From Neobacillus cucumis (GTDB lineage: Bacteria > Bacillota > Bacilli > Bacillales > Cytobacillaceae): a DNA stretch of 35,525 bases. Shown here in pieces: positions 24,486 through 32,623 of the stretch; the stretch's first letter is position 1, and each line of letters starts with the position of its first letter. The stretch lies in assembly GCF_002860255.1 (NCBI RefSeq), contig NZ_PGVE01000047.1, positions 1 to 35,525 on the forward strand, given 5' to 3'. A program made the position numbers and the translations under genes. Below the pieces are notes generated by a model. The model did no database searches. It worked only from the letters and a program-made list of their open reading frames with translations, and was not told the DNA's origin.

Positions 24486-24641
24486 TTACTGATTTTGATT
24501 TTTAAGTATTTCTTTAAGCTCACGTTGTTCTTCTTTTAACGATCGTATTTCTTCTTCTAATTTTTCTATCTTCTCAAATAATGGTGACAATGCTTCTTGA
24601 AGCATGACACGTAAACGGTCACTTTTTTCCATATCCATCAT
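24486..24641 (-). CDS. small coiled-coil protein, about 50 aa
   Basis: This is a small, highly charged protein with one helical coiled-coil stretch (LFEKIEKLEEEIRSLKEEQ) ending in KNQNQ. No membrane segment or signal is present. The frame opens at 24668, but AAGGAGGAA lies inside it (24653-24645), so translation probably starts at the tandem ATGs at 24641 or 24638. I do not recognise the family; such proteins often dimerise or act as adaptors. A near-perfect Fur box (24677-24691) lies about 35 bases upstream, which suggests iron control. The gene is single and divergent from the FMN reductase. Confidence 0.6.
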   Translation of the reverse strand: MMDMEKSDRLRVMLQEALSPLFEKIEKLEEEIRSLKEEQRELKEILKNQNQ

Positions 24642-24676
24642 CTTTTCCTCCTTATTTTCACTATCCATAGTTTAAA

Positions 24677-24691
24677 TGAAAATAATTATCA
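24677..24691. promoter_or_regulatory. Fur box
   Basis: TGAAAATAATTATCA matches the Bacillus 7-1-7 Fur motif TGATAAT-N-ATTATCA with one mismatch. It is close to the small coiled-coil gene and more than 50 bases upstream of the -35 of the FMN reductase promoter. Confidence 0.6.
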
Positions 24692-24742
24692 TTGTAGTGA
24701 GCTGTATCACATCAATATCAGTTATTCTTTTATAAAAAACTA

Positions 24743-24804
24743 TTGACATACAATTAACTATATAATATGATTATCTCGAATTAAAAATAAATGTTTTTGA
24801 GATA
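24743..24804 (+). promoter_or_regulatory. SigA promoter and operator-like repeat of the FMN reductase gene
   Basis: TTGACA (24743-24748), a 17-bp spacer and TATGAT (24766-24771) form a strong promoter. Directly after it, TATCTC (24772-24777) and GAGATA (24799-24804) form an inverted repeat with a 21-base gap. TATCTCGAATT resembles, from memory, one half of the MhqR operator that controls azoreductase in B. subtilis. Confidence 0.55.
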
Positions 24805-24845
24805 CTCGCATCAAAGATAAATACATCAGTAAGGCGGTGCAAGCA

Positions 24846-25442
24846 ATGGGTTTTTTCAATCGATTATTTGGTCAAACACCAGAGGAGGAAAATAAAGTGA
24901 CAAAATTAAACATCGGTATTATCTTAGGAAGCACACGTCAAGGACGCGTTAGTCCACAAGTAGGCGAATGGGTAAAAGGAATTGCTGACAAACGCGGCGA
25001 TGCTAATTACGAAATCGTTGATATCGCAGACTTCAACTTACCATTCTTAGGTACTACAGATGGTTCAGAACCAGGAATTGCTGCATGGAACCAAAAACTA
25101 GCAAGCTTAGATGGATTCGTATTCATTGTTCAAGAATACAATCACAGCATTACAGGCGCTTTGAAAAATGCCCTTGATTTTGCACGTGAAGCTTGGAACG
25201 ACAAGGCTGCAGGAATCGTAAGCTATGGTTCAACAGGCGGTGCCCGTGCTGCTGAACACTTACGCGGTATTCTAGGAGAATTAAAAGTAGCAGACGTTCG
25301 TACACATCCAACATTGTCATTATTCACTGACTTCGAAAATGGCAGTGTCTTCAAACCAGCTGAACTACACTTAACAAATGTAAATGCCATGCTTGACGAA
25401 GTAGTTAAGTGGAGCGGTGCTCTAAAAACAATTAGACAATAA
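24846..25442 (+). CDS. NADPH-dependent FMN reductase / quinone-azo reductase-like flavoprotein
   Basis: This is a flavodoxin-fold oxidoreductase that would use NAD(P)H to reduce FMN, quinones or azo compounds in the cytoplasm. The phosphate-binding loop GSTRQGRVS follows the first strand LNIGIIL, and VQEYNHSITGALKNALDF and SYGSTGGARAAEHL are family hallmarks. There are two plausible starts. ATG 24846 has the weak site AAGGCGG upstream. GTG 24897 has the excellent AGGAGGA and would give the 181-residue product of normal family length, starting MTKLNIGII. The longer form adds about 17 residues (MGFFNRLFGQTPEEENK), possibly an amphipathic helix. The promoter region has an operator-like repeat, consistent with control by a quinone or thiol-stress repressor. 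Confidence 0.85.
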   Translation: MGFFNRLFGQTPEEENKVTKLNIGIILGSTRQGRVSPQVGEWVKGIADKRGDANYEIVDIADFNLPFLGTTDGSEPGIAAWNQKLASLDGFVFIVQEYNHSITGALKNALDFAREAWNDKAAGIVSYGSTGGARAAEHLRGILGELKVADVRTHPTLSLFTDFENGSVFKPAELHLTNVNAMLDEVVKWSGALKTIRQ

Positions 25443-25460
25443 ATAAGTTTAATACCCTTA

Positions 25461-25503
25461 AAAAGGTGTCTGACACTCTAATGGTGACAGGCACCTTTTA
25501 CAC
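25461..25503 (+). terminator. terminator of FMN reductase gene
   Basis: AAAAGGTGTCTG (25461-25472) pairs with CAGGCACCTTTT (25488-25499, one G-T pair). The arms contain the GTGNCTGACACC-like sequence often seen between Bacillus genes. Confidence 0.7.
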
Positions 25504-25601
25504 TATACGGCTATAAAAAATGAGGAATTTTTTAGTATATTTACCACCTCCACGGTTAATCCTAAATTGGGAAATTCTTATCCGTGAAAGGTGGTTTAGA
25601 C

Positions 25602-26174
25602 ATGACACATAATTGGTTAAAAGGCTTGGAACTTCAACTTGTAGAAGTACTTACGATCGAAGGGGCCGCTGCCATCCTTTTTTATTTCATGATCTATTCA
25701 TTCCTTGGCTGGCTGCTAGAAAATAGTTATAACTACTTCACTAAACGAGAATTCTTTAAGGAGAATTTCTTATTTGGTCCCTTTAAGCCGATGTATGGTA
25801 TTGCTCCGGTTCTATTGGTTTATCTAACTCCAGCCCATTCCCATTGGCTATATGTTCTGTTCTTATGTTTTACCCTTCCTACCCTTGTAGAATATGCAAG
25901 TGGGGCATTGCTTCAGAAGCTTTTCCAAAGGCAATGGTGGGATTATTCTGAAACACCGTTCCAGCTCCACGGTCATATTTGTTTGCCTTTTTCTATCTGC
26001 TGGGGCTTTTCATCCCTAGCCTGTTTAAAATGGATTCATCCAGCAATTGCTTTACTGTATGGAAGCGTTGAACCATTTTGGGCATGGATCTGGTCAGTTG
26101 TAGGGCTTTACTTTCTTGCTGACCTCGTTCTCGCCACCCGCAAACATTCCCTCCAGGAAGTTGCTGGTGCCTGA
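25602..26174 (+). CDS. CmpB-like putative ABC-transporter permease membrane protein
   Basis: This is an integral membrane protein of 190 residues with about five hydrophobic segments. FYFMIYSFLGWLLENSYNYF and the block EYASGALLQKLF...WWDYSE...LHGHICLPFSI are, from memory, hallmarks of the putative ABC_trans_CmpB family, whose function is unproven despite its name. GTG 25584 is in frame, but AAAGGTGG before ATG 25602 favours the latter. It is a single gene with its own terminator. No ATP-binding partner is adjacent, so a real role in ABC transport is doubtful. Confidence 0.75.
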   Translation: MTHNWLKGLELQLVEVLTIEGAAAILFYFMIYSFLGWLLENSYNYFTKREFFKENFLFGPFKPMYGIAPVLLVYLTPAHSHWLYVLFLCFTLPTLVEYASGALLQKLFQRQWWDYSETPFQLHGHICLPFSICWGFSSLACLKWIHPAIALLYGSVEPFWAWIWSVVGLYFLADLVLATRKHSLQEVAGA

Positions 26175-26190
26175 CACCATTTCCAATATA

Positions 26191-26228
26191 AACACTCCTT
26201 TTAGGTGTAATCCAGGGAGTGTTTTTTC
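26191..26228 (+). terminator. terminator of CmpB-like gene
   Basis: AACACTCC (26191-26198) pairs with GGAGTGTT (26216-26223), followed by TTTTC. Confidence 0.7.
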
Positions 26229-26368
26229 GTCTGCAAGTATTTAGGTTTAGGGGAATATTTCGATACGACCTTCCATATAATTTAAGGTTTATAATTATAA
26301 GCAAAATTAGATAACTTACTTTCTCCAAGTGTTCACATCAGGATGTATTCAGAAGGAGGAAGCGATCG

Positions 26369-27142
26369 ATGTTAGAAGTATTTTTTCTTGAAGATCAATG
26401 GGTATGGAACCTTCCAATCCTGTCAGGCCTTATTGGTGTCGGTGTTTTATACATCTTACTTTTACGCTCCTTTACAAAATTAAAAGTCCATCATAAGCAG
26501 CCATTCCTTTTCTTCCTCGCACTCACCTTACTTTATCTCGCAATCGGCAGCCCTTTATCCACGCTCAATCATTTATCCATCAGTTTGCACATGATCCAGT
26601 TAAGTTTATTGTTTTTTGTCCTTCCGCCTCTATTTTTACTAGGTATTCCTGAAAGTTTTCCTCCCATTTTATACAGACTAAATATTCCTCCTTTAGCAGC
26701 TTTATTTACCTTTGCCATCCTGTTTTCCTGCTATCATCTTCCGGCCGTTTTAACCTATCTTTCATTACATTCGTTGATTCATACTAGCTATCTGCTCCTG
26801 TTAATGTTGTTATCATTCATTAGCTGGCGGCCCATTGTCAAAGAGGAGAATAAAACCTTTGCCTTCTTGAGTGGAATGGTCCTGCTTCCAGCATGTAGTT
26901 TGCTCCTTTTAGGCGGTATCTTCGGCAATGCGGCGAATCCGTTCCTTAGCGGAATGCTGGAACATTTTTGCATCACACCATCTGCCATGAGTTCAATCAG
27001 TGTGCTTCCGGCTCCTTTTAACACCAGGGCTGACCTCATCATGGCAGGAGTACTGATGATGGGTATTCATAAATTCTCCTTACTTCTAACCGTCCGTATG
27101 AGAAAAATCTTACTGGAACGGGATTTGACTGGAAATAGCTGA
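26369..27142 (+). CDS. CtaG/Caa3-type cytochrome c oxidase assembly-like membrane protein
   Basis: This is a polytopic membrane protein of 257 residues with about seven TM helices. LAIGSPLSTLNHLSISLHMIQLSLLFFVLPPLFLLGIPES is typical of the caa3_CtaG family, and the histidines in this segment are the likely copper or haem-related residues. B. subtilis CtaG is longer (about 300 residues) and lies next to the ctaCDEF oxidase genes; here no oxidase gene is near, so this is probably a stand-alone paralogue. GAAGGAGGA precedes the ATG. I see no clear terminator before the two-component operon 160 bases further on. Confidence 0.78.
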   Translation: MLEVFFLEDQWVWNLPILSGLIGVGVLYILLLRSFTKLKVHHKQPFLFFLALTLLYLAIGSPLSTLNHLSISLHMIQLSLLFFVLPPLFLLGIPESFPPILYRLNIPPLAALFTFAILFSCYHLPAVLTYLSLHSLIHTSYLLLLMLLSFISWRPIVKEENKTFAFLSGMVLLPACSLLLLGGIFGNAANPFLSGMLEHFCITPSAMSSISVLPAPFNTRADLIMAGVLMMGIHKFSLLLTVRMRKILLERDLTGNS

Positions 27143-27190
27143 GCTGCTGTTTCTTTTTTTTATCCCTTAAACGGCAGAAACACTCGGATG

Positions 27191-27205
27191 AAAAATAGAT
27201 TAAAA
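27191..27205 (+). promoter_or_regulatory. 15-bp box before the two-component operon
   Basis: AAAAATAGATTAAAA here is repeated exactly at 30727-30741, before the glycosyltransferase operon. It may be a binding site of the response regulator encoded downstream. Confidence 0.4.
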
Positions 27206-27302
27206 TTTAATTAAATCAAGTAAAATAAAGAAAAATAGTGCTAAATTGTAGAGGATATAGTAGATAAAGTTTCTCTACCTTTAACAGAAAGGGGGGCTTA
27301 TA

Positions 27303-28001
27303 ATGCAACAGCGAATTTTGGTTGTTGAGGATGAAAAGCAAATCGCCAAAATCTTAAAAATTGAACTTGAATATGAAGGATACGAGGTTTCTGTTGCGTA
27401 TGACGGGAAGTCAGGCCTGCAGACGGCACTCTCTGAAGAACTGGATTTGATTCTATTGGATGTTATGCTGCCTGAAATGAACGGGATAGAGGTATTACGA
27501 AGAATCCGAAAAGAAAACAACTTTATTCCTATAATTTTATTAACTGCCCGCAACCTGACAATGGACAAGGTTACAGGACTCGATCAGGGAGCAAATGATT
27601 ATATAACCAAGCCATTTGAGATGGAGGAATTGCTGGCAAGAGTGCGTTCTTGTCTGCGCCAGAATGCCATTGCGGTCAAAGCCTTACAGCCGGAGGAATC
27701 GATCTTAGCGTTTAAGGACTTAACGGTTGACCCTGAAACACGCGAGGTGACAAGAGCGGATACCTCCATTACCCTGACGCCGAAGGAATTTGATTTGCTC
27801 GTGTATTTGTTAGTCAATAAAAATAAAATTGTGACGAGGGAAAATATCCTCTTTCATGTTTGGGGATACGAATATGAAGGAGAAACAAACGTCATCGATG
27901 TGTTTATCAGACATTTAAGGAAGAAAATCGAAGAAGGATTCGCAGGCCCAACGATTATTCAAACTGTGAGGGGAATTGGCTATACCATAAAGGAGAATTA
28001 A
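27303..28001 (+). CDS. OmpR-family response regulator
   Basis: This is a 232-residue response regulator. The receiver domain (1-120) has the acidic pair E9/D10, phospho-acceptor D53 (LLDVMLPEMNG), T81 and K103. The winged-helix DNA-binding domain (about 130-230) carries LTPKEFDLLVYLL and TVRGIGYTIKE. It works with the kinase encoded five bases downstream. AAAGGGGGG precedes the ATG. It resembles the YkoG/CssR type in B. subtilis, and the downstream ykoS/ykoT-like genes fit a YkoG reading, but paralogues are too many to name it safely. Confidence 0.9.
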   Translation: MQQRILVVEDEKQIAKILKIELEYEGYEVSVAYDGKSGLQTALSEELDLILLDVMLPEMNGIEVLRRIRKENNFIPIILLTARNLTMDKVTGLDQGANDYITKPFEMEELLARVRSCLRQNAIAVKALQPEESILAFKDLTVDPETREVTRADTSITLTPKEFDLLVYLLVNKNKIVTRENILFHVWGYEYEGETNVIDVFIRHLRKKIEEGFAGPTIIQTVRGIGYTIKEN

Positions 28002-28005
28002 GCAA

Positions 28006-29367
28006 ATGAAGATTACCACGAAAATAAACATCATGACAACTGCTTGGATTCTCTGTGTTTTAGTGGCTGTGAATGCGGTTGTCTTTTTTTCATTTATGAG
28101 GATCACCGTAAACATGGAAGATCAGGAGCTTTATCAGCGAGCAAATACCCTGATAAAAGAAATGAAATTGGATGAATCTTCTATCTTAAAAAAAGATCAA
28201 TTAACGCCCTATTTAACAGGTCATTCTTTTATTCGAATTGTAAAACCGGGCTCTAAAATGAATAATGAAGTAACCAATGATAAACATTTGGCCGCAAAGA
28301 TCAAACCGAAATTTGTTCAAAAGAAGGAAGCCGAAAGGAAAATTATTAGTCAAAACAACGACGAAGTGCAAACCTTAGTTGTGAGGGTTCCCATCCATAA
28401 GAGCGGTCAAGTTACAGCCGCACTCGAGATGGGTGAAAAATTATCAGGATTTGAAATGGCGAAGGATGTCTTACTATCCATTCTCGCCTCCAGTACAATA
28501 TTAGGAGCTTTATTAGCCCTTCTTGGGGGCCGGTGGTTATCGAATTTGATTATGAGGCCCATATCCAACATGATTAACACCATGGAGGATATTGAGCAAA
28601 GCGGGATTCCGAAAAAAATTGTCATCCAGCATGAAACAAAGGATGAACTTCAAAAAATGGCGGTCACCTTCAACAGGATGATTGAAAGATTAGAAGATAA
28701 TCTTGAAAAACAAAAACAATTTATTTCGGACGCTTCCCATGAATTAAAGACACCGCTGACGGTCATTAAAAGTTTTGCGGATCACTTATTAAGACGGGGA
28801 ATTCGTAATGAGGCAGATGCCTTAGATGCGATTGAAACCATCCATTCAGAAGCCACAAGAATTCAGAAGATGACGGAAAGATTTTTAGATTTAGCGGATA
28901 CGGAATCTGGAAACCATTTAGAAAAAAAATCACTTGATTTAGTCGCTTTATGCCAGAGTATTATCAAACAGCTTAAAAGTGCTTATAAACGGGAAATCGA
29001 TCTTCACTTTGCTGCACCATCCATTAAGGTCATAGCGGATGAGTTGAAGCTTAAACAAGCCATTATTATTTTAATTGATAATGCCATTAAATATAGTACG
29101 GATAAGATTGATGTGTATTTAAATGTGAACGAGCTAAACACCGTTATAAAGGTGAAAGATTCCGGAATTGGCATACCGGACTATGAAATAAAGAATATCT
29201 TTGAACGATTTTACCGTGTCGACAAGGCCAGGAGCCGGGAAACGGGAGGAACAGGATTGGGACTTGCGATTGCCAAAAACATTATGAAACAGCATCATGG
29301 TGAAATTAAAATAAGCAGTACGGAAGGTGTTGGAACCGAGGCAGAATTATTTTTGCCGAAAAGCTGA
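28006..29367 (+). CDS. sensor histidine kinase
   Basis: This is a 453-residue membrane sensor kinase. TM1 (about 9-30), an extracellular domain (about 31-152) and TM2 (about 155-176) are followed by HAMP (about 178-230). HisKA follows with HELKTP, where H245 is the phosphorylated residue. The HATPase domain has N359 (IDNAIKYS), DSGIGI (385-390) and GGTGLGLAIA. All catalytic motifs are intact. AAGGAG lies within the last codons of the regulator gene, so the two are translationally linked. The 120-residue outer domain suggests sensing of an envelope or external signal, in keeping with the wall-related genes that follow. Confidence 0.92.
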   Translation: MKITTKINIMTTAWILCVLVAVNAVVFFSFMRITVNMEDQELYQRANTLIKEMKLDESSILKKDQLTPYLTGHSFIRIVKPGSKMNNEVTNDKHLAAKIKPKFVQKKEAERKIISQNNDEVQTLVVRVPIHKSGQVTAALEMGEKLSGFEMAKDVLLSILASSTILGALLALLGGRWLSNLIMRPISNMINTMEDIEQSGIPKKIVIQHETKDELQKMAVTFNRMIERLEDNLEKQKQFISDASHELKTPLTVIKSFADHLLRRGIRNEADALDAIETIHSEATRIQKMTERFLDLADTESGNHLEKKSLDLVALCQSIIKQLKSAYKREIDLHFAAPSIKVIADELKLKQAIIILIDNAIKYSTDKIDVYLNVNELNTVIKVKDSGIGIPDYEIKNIFERFYRVDKARSRETGGTGLGLAIAKNIMKQHHGEIKISSTEGVGTEAELFLPKS

Positions 29368-29380
29368 GAAAGGAAAGAGG

Positions 29381-30076
29381 ATGAAACTATTATTGGTGAT
29401 CATAGGGATACTCAGTATATTCTTACTAGTATATGCCATACTGCCAACCATACTGATTCGCATAAATGGCTGGGGTATCAAGAAAAGGATCCAATCGGAC
29501 GCCATTGCGATCACCTTTGATGATGGCCCCAATCCTATTTATACCCCGCTGCTGTTAGATCTTTTAAAAAAGTATGGTGTCAAAGCGACATTTTTTGTGG
29601 TGGGCAGTAAAGTGAAACGCTATCCGGAAATCATTAAACGAATGAGTGAGGAAGGGCATACGATCGGAATTCATCATTTTCAGCATGTCTCGAGCTGGAT
29701 CTGCTCACCGTTTCGATTAAAAAAACAGCTCACCTTAACCGAACAAGCCATTTCGGATTGTACAAATGAAAGGGTGACTTTTTATCGGCCGCCATGGGGG
29801 CATTTCAACCTTTTTTCTTTGTTTGTAAGTAAACCTTATAAAAAGATCATGTGGTCGCATATTTTTGGAGATTGGAAAACAGAGAAGGGCAAAAATGGTC
29901 TGCGGGAGGAATTGCTTGCAGCTACAGAACCCGGTTCGATCCTTTTGCTGCATGACTGCGGGGAAACGCTTGGAGCGGATCAAGAGGCACCAGGCTTGAT
30001 GATTAAAAATCTAGAAATCTATTTAAAGGAAGCTATTGATCAAGGGACGAAATTTATGACATTAAAGGAAATATAA
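29381..30076 (+). CDS. NodB-type polysaccharide deacetylase
   Basis: This is a membrane-anchored or exported de-N-acetylase of 231 residues. An N-terminal hydrophobic helix (2-25) with no clear signal-peptidase site suggests an uncleaved anchor. The catalytic NodB domain has TFDDGP (45-50) with the base D47 and metal ligand D48, H98 and H102 (HHFQH) as the other ligands, RPPWGHF and LLHDCG. The likely substrate is peptidoglycan, another amino-sugar polymer or a lipid-linked sugar on the outer face. An in-frame ATG lies further upstream at 29327, but AAAGGAAAGAGG supports ATG 29381, 13 bases after the kinase stop. The DedA gene begins one base after its stop. Confidence 0.88.
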   Translation: MKLLLVIIGILSIFLLVYAILPTILIRINGWGIKKRIQSDAIAITFDDGPNPIYTPLLLDLLKKYGVKATFFVVGSKVKRYPEIIKRMSEEGHTIGIHHFQHVSSWICSPFRLKKQLTLTEQAISDCTNERVTFYRPPWGHFNLFSLFVSKPYKKIMWSHIFGDWKTEKGKNGLREELLAATEPGSILLLHDCGETLGADQEAPGLMIKNLEIYLKEAIDQGTKFMTLKEI

Positions 30077-30077
30077 T

Positions 30078-30671
30078 ATGACTATCGAATCCATCCTAAA
30101 TTATATCAATGTATATGGTTACGTCGTGATCTTTATCTGTCTATTTTTCGGCATCGTCGGAATTCCTGCTCCAGAAGAATCACTGCTTTTTTTAATTGGA
30201 GTACTGTGTGGAAAGCATAAACTCTCGTTGGATTTATGCATGATTGCCTCCATGCTGGGGGTGTTTACCGGGATGTTGTCTGCCTATGCTTGTGGAAAAT
30301 ATATGGGCTATCCATTTATTAAAAGGTTTGGCAAGTATGTAGGAATTACCGAAGAACGCTGGGAAAAAGCCGTTGCCTTTTACTCAAAGAATGTCATGAA
30401 GACCATTATGTTTGGGTTTTACTTGCCAGGCTTAAGGCAAATCAGCCCGTATTTCGCTGGAATCACCAAAATACCTTTTCGGAAATTTGGACTGCTCTCC
30501 TTATTTGGCGCGATTCTTTGGACGATACCGGTTATGTCGGCTGGATTTTTTGCAGGGAAAATCTTCTATATTAATCCGGCTTACATTCCTTTTGCAGGAA
30601 TCGTTTCATTCCTATTATTCTTGACCTATGTTTGGTTCCGTAAAAGAAAGCGTACCCGATTAACATCATAA
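30078..30671 (+). CDS. DedA-family membrane protein
   Basis: This is a 197-residue polytopic protein of the DedA/SNARE-associated family. FGIVGIPAPEESLLFLIGVL holds the acidic motif on the first re-entrant helix, and FGFYLPGLRQISPYFAGITK holds the conserved arginine and glycine motif. Some DedA proteins flip undecaprenyl phosphate back across the membrane. The start lies one base after the deacetylase stop and AAGGAAA is within that gene, so they are coupled. Its place beside a C55-PP phosphatase and C55-P-dependent glycosyltransferases supports a carrier-recycling role. A terminator follows. Confidence 0.88.
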   Translation: MTIESILNYINVYGYVVIFICLFFGIVGIPAPEESLLFLIGVLCGKHKLSLDLCMIASMLGVFTGMLSAYACGKYMGYPFIKRFGKYVGITEERWEKAVAFYSKNVMKTIMFGFYLPGLRQISPYFAGITKIPFRKFGLLSLFGAILWTIPVMSAGFFAGKIFYINPAYIPFAGIVSFLLFLTYVWFRKRKRTRLTS

Positions 30672-30698
30672 AAAACTCGAATTCTCGAGTTTTTTTAT
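30670..30698 (+). terminator. terminator of the two-component/deacetylase/DedA operon
   Basis: AAAAAACTCGA (30670-30680) pairs with TCGAGTTTTTT (30685-30695) with a 4-base loop and a T tail. It overlaps the stop codon of the DedA gene. Confidence 0.85.
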
Positions 30699-30726
30699 TA
30701 TGTTAAATAACCCTGAATGGTTAATT

Positions 30727-30741
30727 AAAAATAGATTAAAA
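30727..30741 (+). promoter_or_regulatory. 15-bp box before the glycosyltransferase operon
   Basis: AAAAATAGATTAAAA is identical to 27191-27205 upstream of the response-regulator operon and lies 83 bases before the next gene. Shared control by the two-component system is an inference. Confidence 0.4.
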
Positions 30742-30809
30742 ACCCGGTTTTAAAAGAATTGAGTGGTAAAGTAAGTTGAAGTTACTTACAAAAACAGGAG
30801 CTGGATATA

Positions 30810-31985
30810 ATGAAAAAAATCTTGTTTTTACCACTCTTACAAATGCAATCAGGACATCATCAAGTAGCTGAGGCATTAATGGACCTTTTAAAAGAACAGT
30901 CAGATCATCTAATCCTTAAGAAAATGGACTTATTAAGCTACACAAATAAATCTTTAGAAAAAATGATTTCTCGTGGCTATTTAAATTGGATTCGCTATGC
31001 ACCTGAAACCTACAATATAGCCTACAAAAATTTCTTTTATATGCCGGACACGGAACGACAGTCCTTGAAGTGGTATGAGCCGTTGTTTTTAAAAAAGATG
31101 GAGCAATTACTGCGGGAAGAAAACCCTGATTTACTTGTTTGTACGCATGGGTTCCCTTCCCACCTTCTCAGTATTTTAAAGCAGAGAGGAAAATGCAACA
31201 TTCCGGTTATAAATGTATATACGGACTTCTTTGTTAATAGTGTGTGGGGCAAAGAAGGGATTGAGGCCCATCTTGTTCCGAGCCAACGTGTAAAAGAAAC
31301 GCTGTTTAAGAAATTCCGGATTCCTAAGCACAAGATGATGGTTACGGGTATTCCTGTTCATGAGGAGATTACCAGGAATGCTGAGGTCCTTAAAACAAAG
31401 CATGAGCGTCCTAAAATATTAATTGCCGGTGGAAACAGCGGCTTAGGCGGGATGAAAAAGCTTTTAGAGGAGTTAAAACCTTCGAGTTCTTTGGATTACC
31501 TTGTGTTATGCGGCAAGAATAAAAAGTTGTATGATGAGATCTTTTCTTGGAATCTTGACCATATTACGCCACTGCCCTACCTTTCCTCAAGGTCAGCGAT
31601 GAATGAGCTTTACGAAGAGGTAGATGCCATCATGACAAAGCCCGGCGGCGTAACAGTTAGTGAAGCATTGCACAAAAGACTGCCTATCTTTGTTCATTCG
31701 ATGCTGCCTGGCCAAGAAAAAATTAACCTTCGTATCTTAAAAGAACAGAAGCTTGTATTCGTCCTTGACCAGGAAAGTTCCATGGAGCAGCAATTATTAA
31801 GTGTCATGAACGACCGACAGCGGATGAAAGTTTGGGGACAAGCCATTGATTCCTATCAAAAAGAATTAGAAAGCAGAGAGACCATCGTTGAAACGATTCT
31901 TGATGTATTAAACCGGCAGCCGCAAAGTGTAACGCAGGGAGTCGTTCTCCAGTCTGCGATTTTGCATCGTGCCGGTGCCCAATAA
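30810..31985 (+). CDS. MGDG synthase/UgtP-like glycosyltransferase (GT28, YkoN-like)
   Basis: This is a 391-residue GT-B glycosyltransferase. The N-terminal MGDG-synthase domain begins ILFLPLLQMQSGHHQVAEAL, where SGHHQ is the acceptor-side signature, and contains VCTHGFPSHLLS and NVYTDFFVNSVW. The C-terminal nucleotide-sugar domain has IAGGNSGLGGMKKL and TKPGGVTVSEAL, typical of UDP-sugar binding. Relatives add glucose or galactose to diacylglycerol for glycolipid anchors. B. subtilis YkoN is, from memory, similar in type and lies near ykoS/ykoT. A gene for a PAP2 phosphatase follows with almost no gap. The lipid acceptor is unproven. Confidence 0.82.
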   Translation: MKKILFLPLLQMQSGHHQVAEALMDLLKEQSDHLILKKMDLLSYTNKSLEKMISRGYLNWIRYAPETYNIAYKNFFYMPDTERQSLKWYEPLFLKKMEQLLREENPDLLVCTHGFPSHLLSILKQRGKCNIPVINVYTDFFVNSVWGKEGIEAHLVPSQRVKETLFKKFRIPKHKMMVTGIPVHEEITRNAEVLKTKHERPKILIAGGNSGLGGMKKLLEELKPSSSLDYLVLCGKNKKLYDEIFSWNLDHITPLPYLSSRSAMNELYEEVDAIMTKPGGVTVSEALHKRLPIFVHSMLPGQEKINLRILKEQKLVFVLDQESSMEQQLLSVMNDRQRMKVWGQAIDSYQKELESRETIVETILDVLNRQPQSVTQGVVLQSAILHRAGAQ

Positions 31986-32007
31986 TGAAGCAAGGAGGAT
32001 CATGAAG

Positions 32008-32610
32008 ATGCTTAATTTAGATTATGGAGTTTTTCAAATCATCAATCATCTTGCGGTAAGTGAACAATTTTTAAACCCATTGATGATTTTTTTAGCAGAA
32101 AAAGCACAATATTTATTCTTTGCAGCAATTATTTTTTATTGGTTTTATCCAAAAGCGGGTAATCGAAAAATGATCGTTGAAGCCATTTTGGCTGCCTGTA
32201 TTGCCCTTAGTATCAACGGGGAGATTGGCCACTTATTTTACCGTTCTCGTCCTTTTGTCACGCATCATGTGAACTGGTTAATTCCTCATGACAAAAACGC
32301 TTCGTTTCCTAGTGACCATGCAACTGCAGCCTTTGTGATTGCGACTGCCATTTGGATTTGGATCAAACGGGATGGCTGGATTTGGCTGATTTTAGCGGCA
32401 GGAATTGCTTTATCCCGGGTGTGGACAGGCGTTCATTATCCTTTGGATGTAACGGCGGGAATGATCGTCGGGGTTAGCATAGCTTTTGCCATTCATTATC
32501 TATTTATTCGATTTGAAAAAATGACAAAGTTCAGGGACTACATCATTGGGGTGTATGAGAGTGTTGAAGGGAATATTTTGAAAAAAACCAATATGCTTAA
32601 AAAGAGATAG
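32008..32610 (+). CDS. BcrC-like PAP2 undecaprenyl-pyrophosphate phosphatase
   Basis: This is a 200-residue membrane phosphatase with about five TM helices. The PAP2 motifs are present: FYRSRPF (C1), FPSDHATAA (C2, catalytic histidine) and SRVWTGVHYPLD (C3). Similarity extends over the length of BcrC, including PFVTHHVNWLIPHDKNASFPS and a cytoplasmic tail after the last helix. It would convert C55-PP to C55-P outside the membrane, renewing the carrier used by YkoT-type enzymes. Starts at 31969 (GTG, overlapping the previous gene) and 32002 are possible; AAGGAGG at 31992-31998 best fits ATG 32008. Confidence 0.87.
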   Translation: MLNLDYGVFQIINHLAVSEQFLNPLMIFLAEKAQYLFFAAIIFYWFYPKAGNRKMIVEAILAACIALSINGEIGHLFYRSRPFVTHHVNWLIPHDKNASFPSDHATAAFVIATAIWIWIKRDGWIWLILAAGIALSRVWTGVHYPLDVTAGMIVGVSIAFAIHYLFIRFEKMTKFRDYIIGVYESVEGNILKKTNMLKKR

Positions 32611-32623
32611 CATTAGGAGGTAA

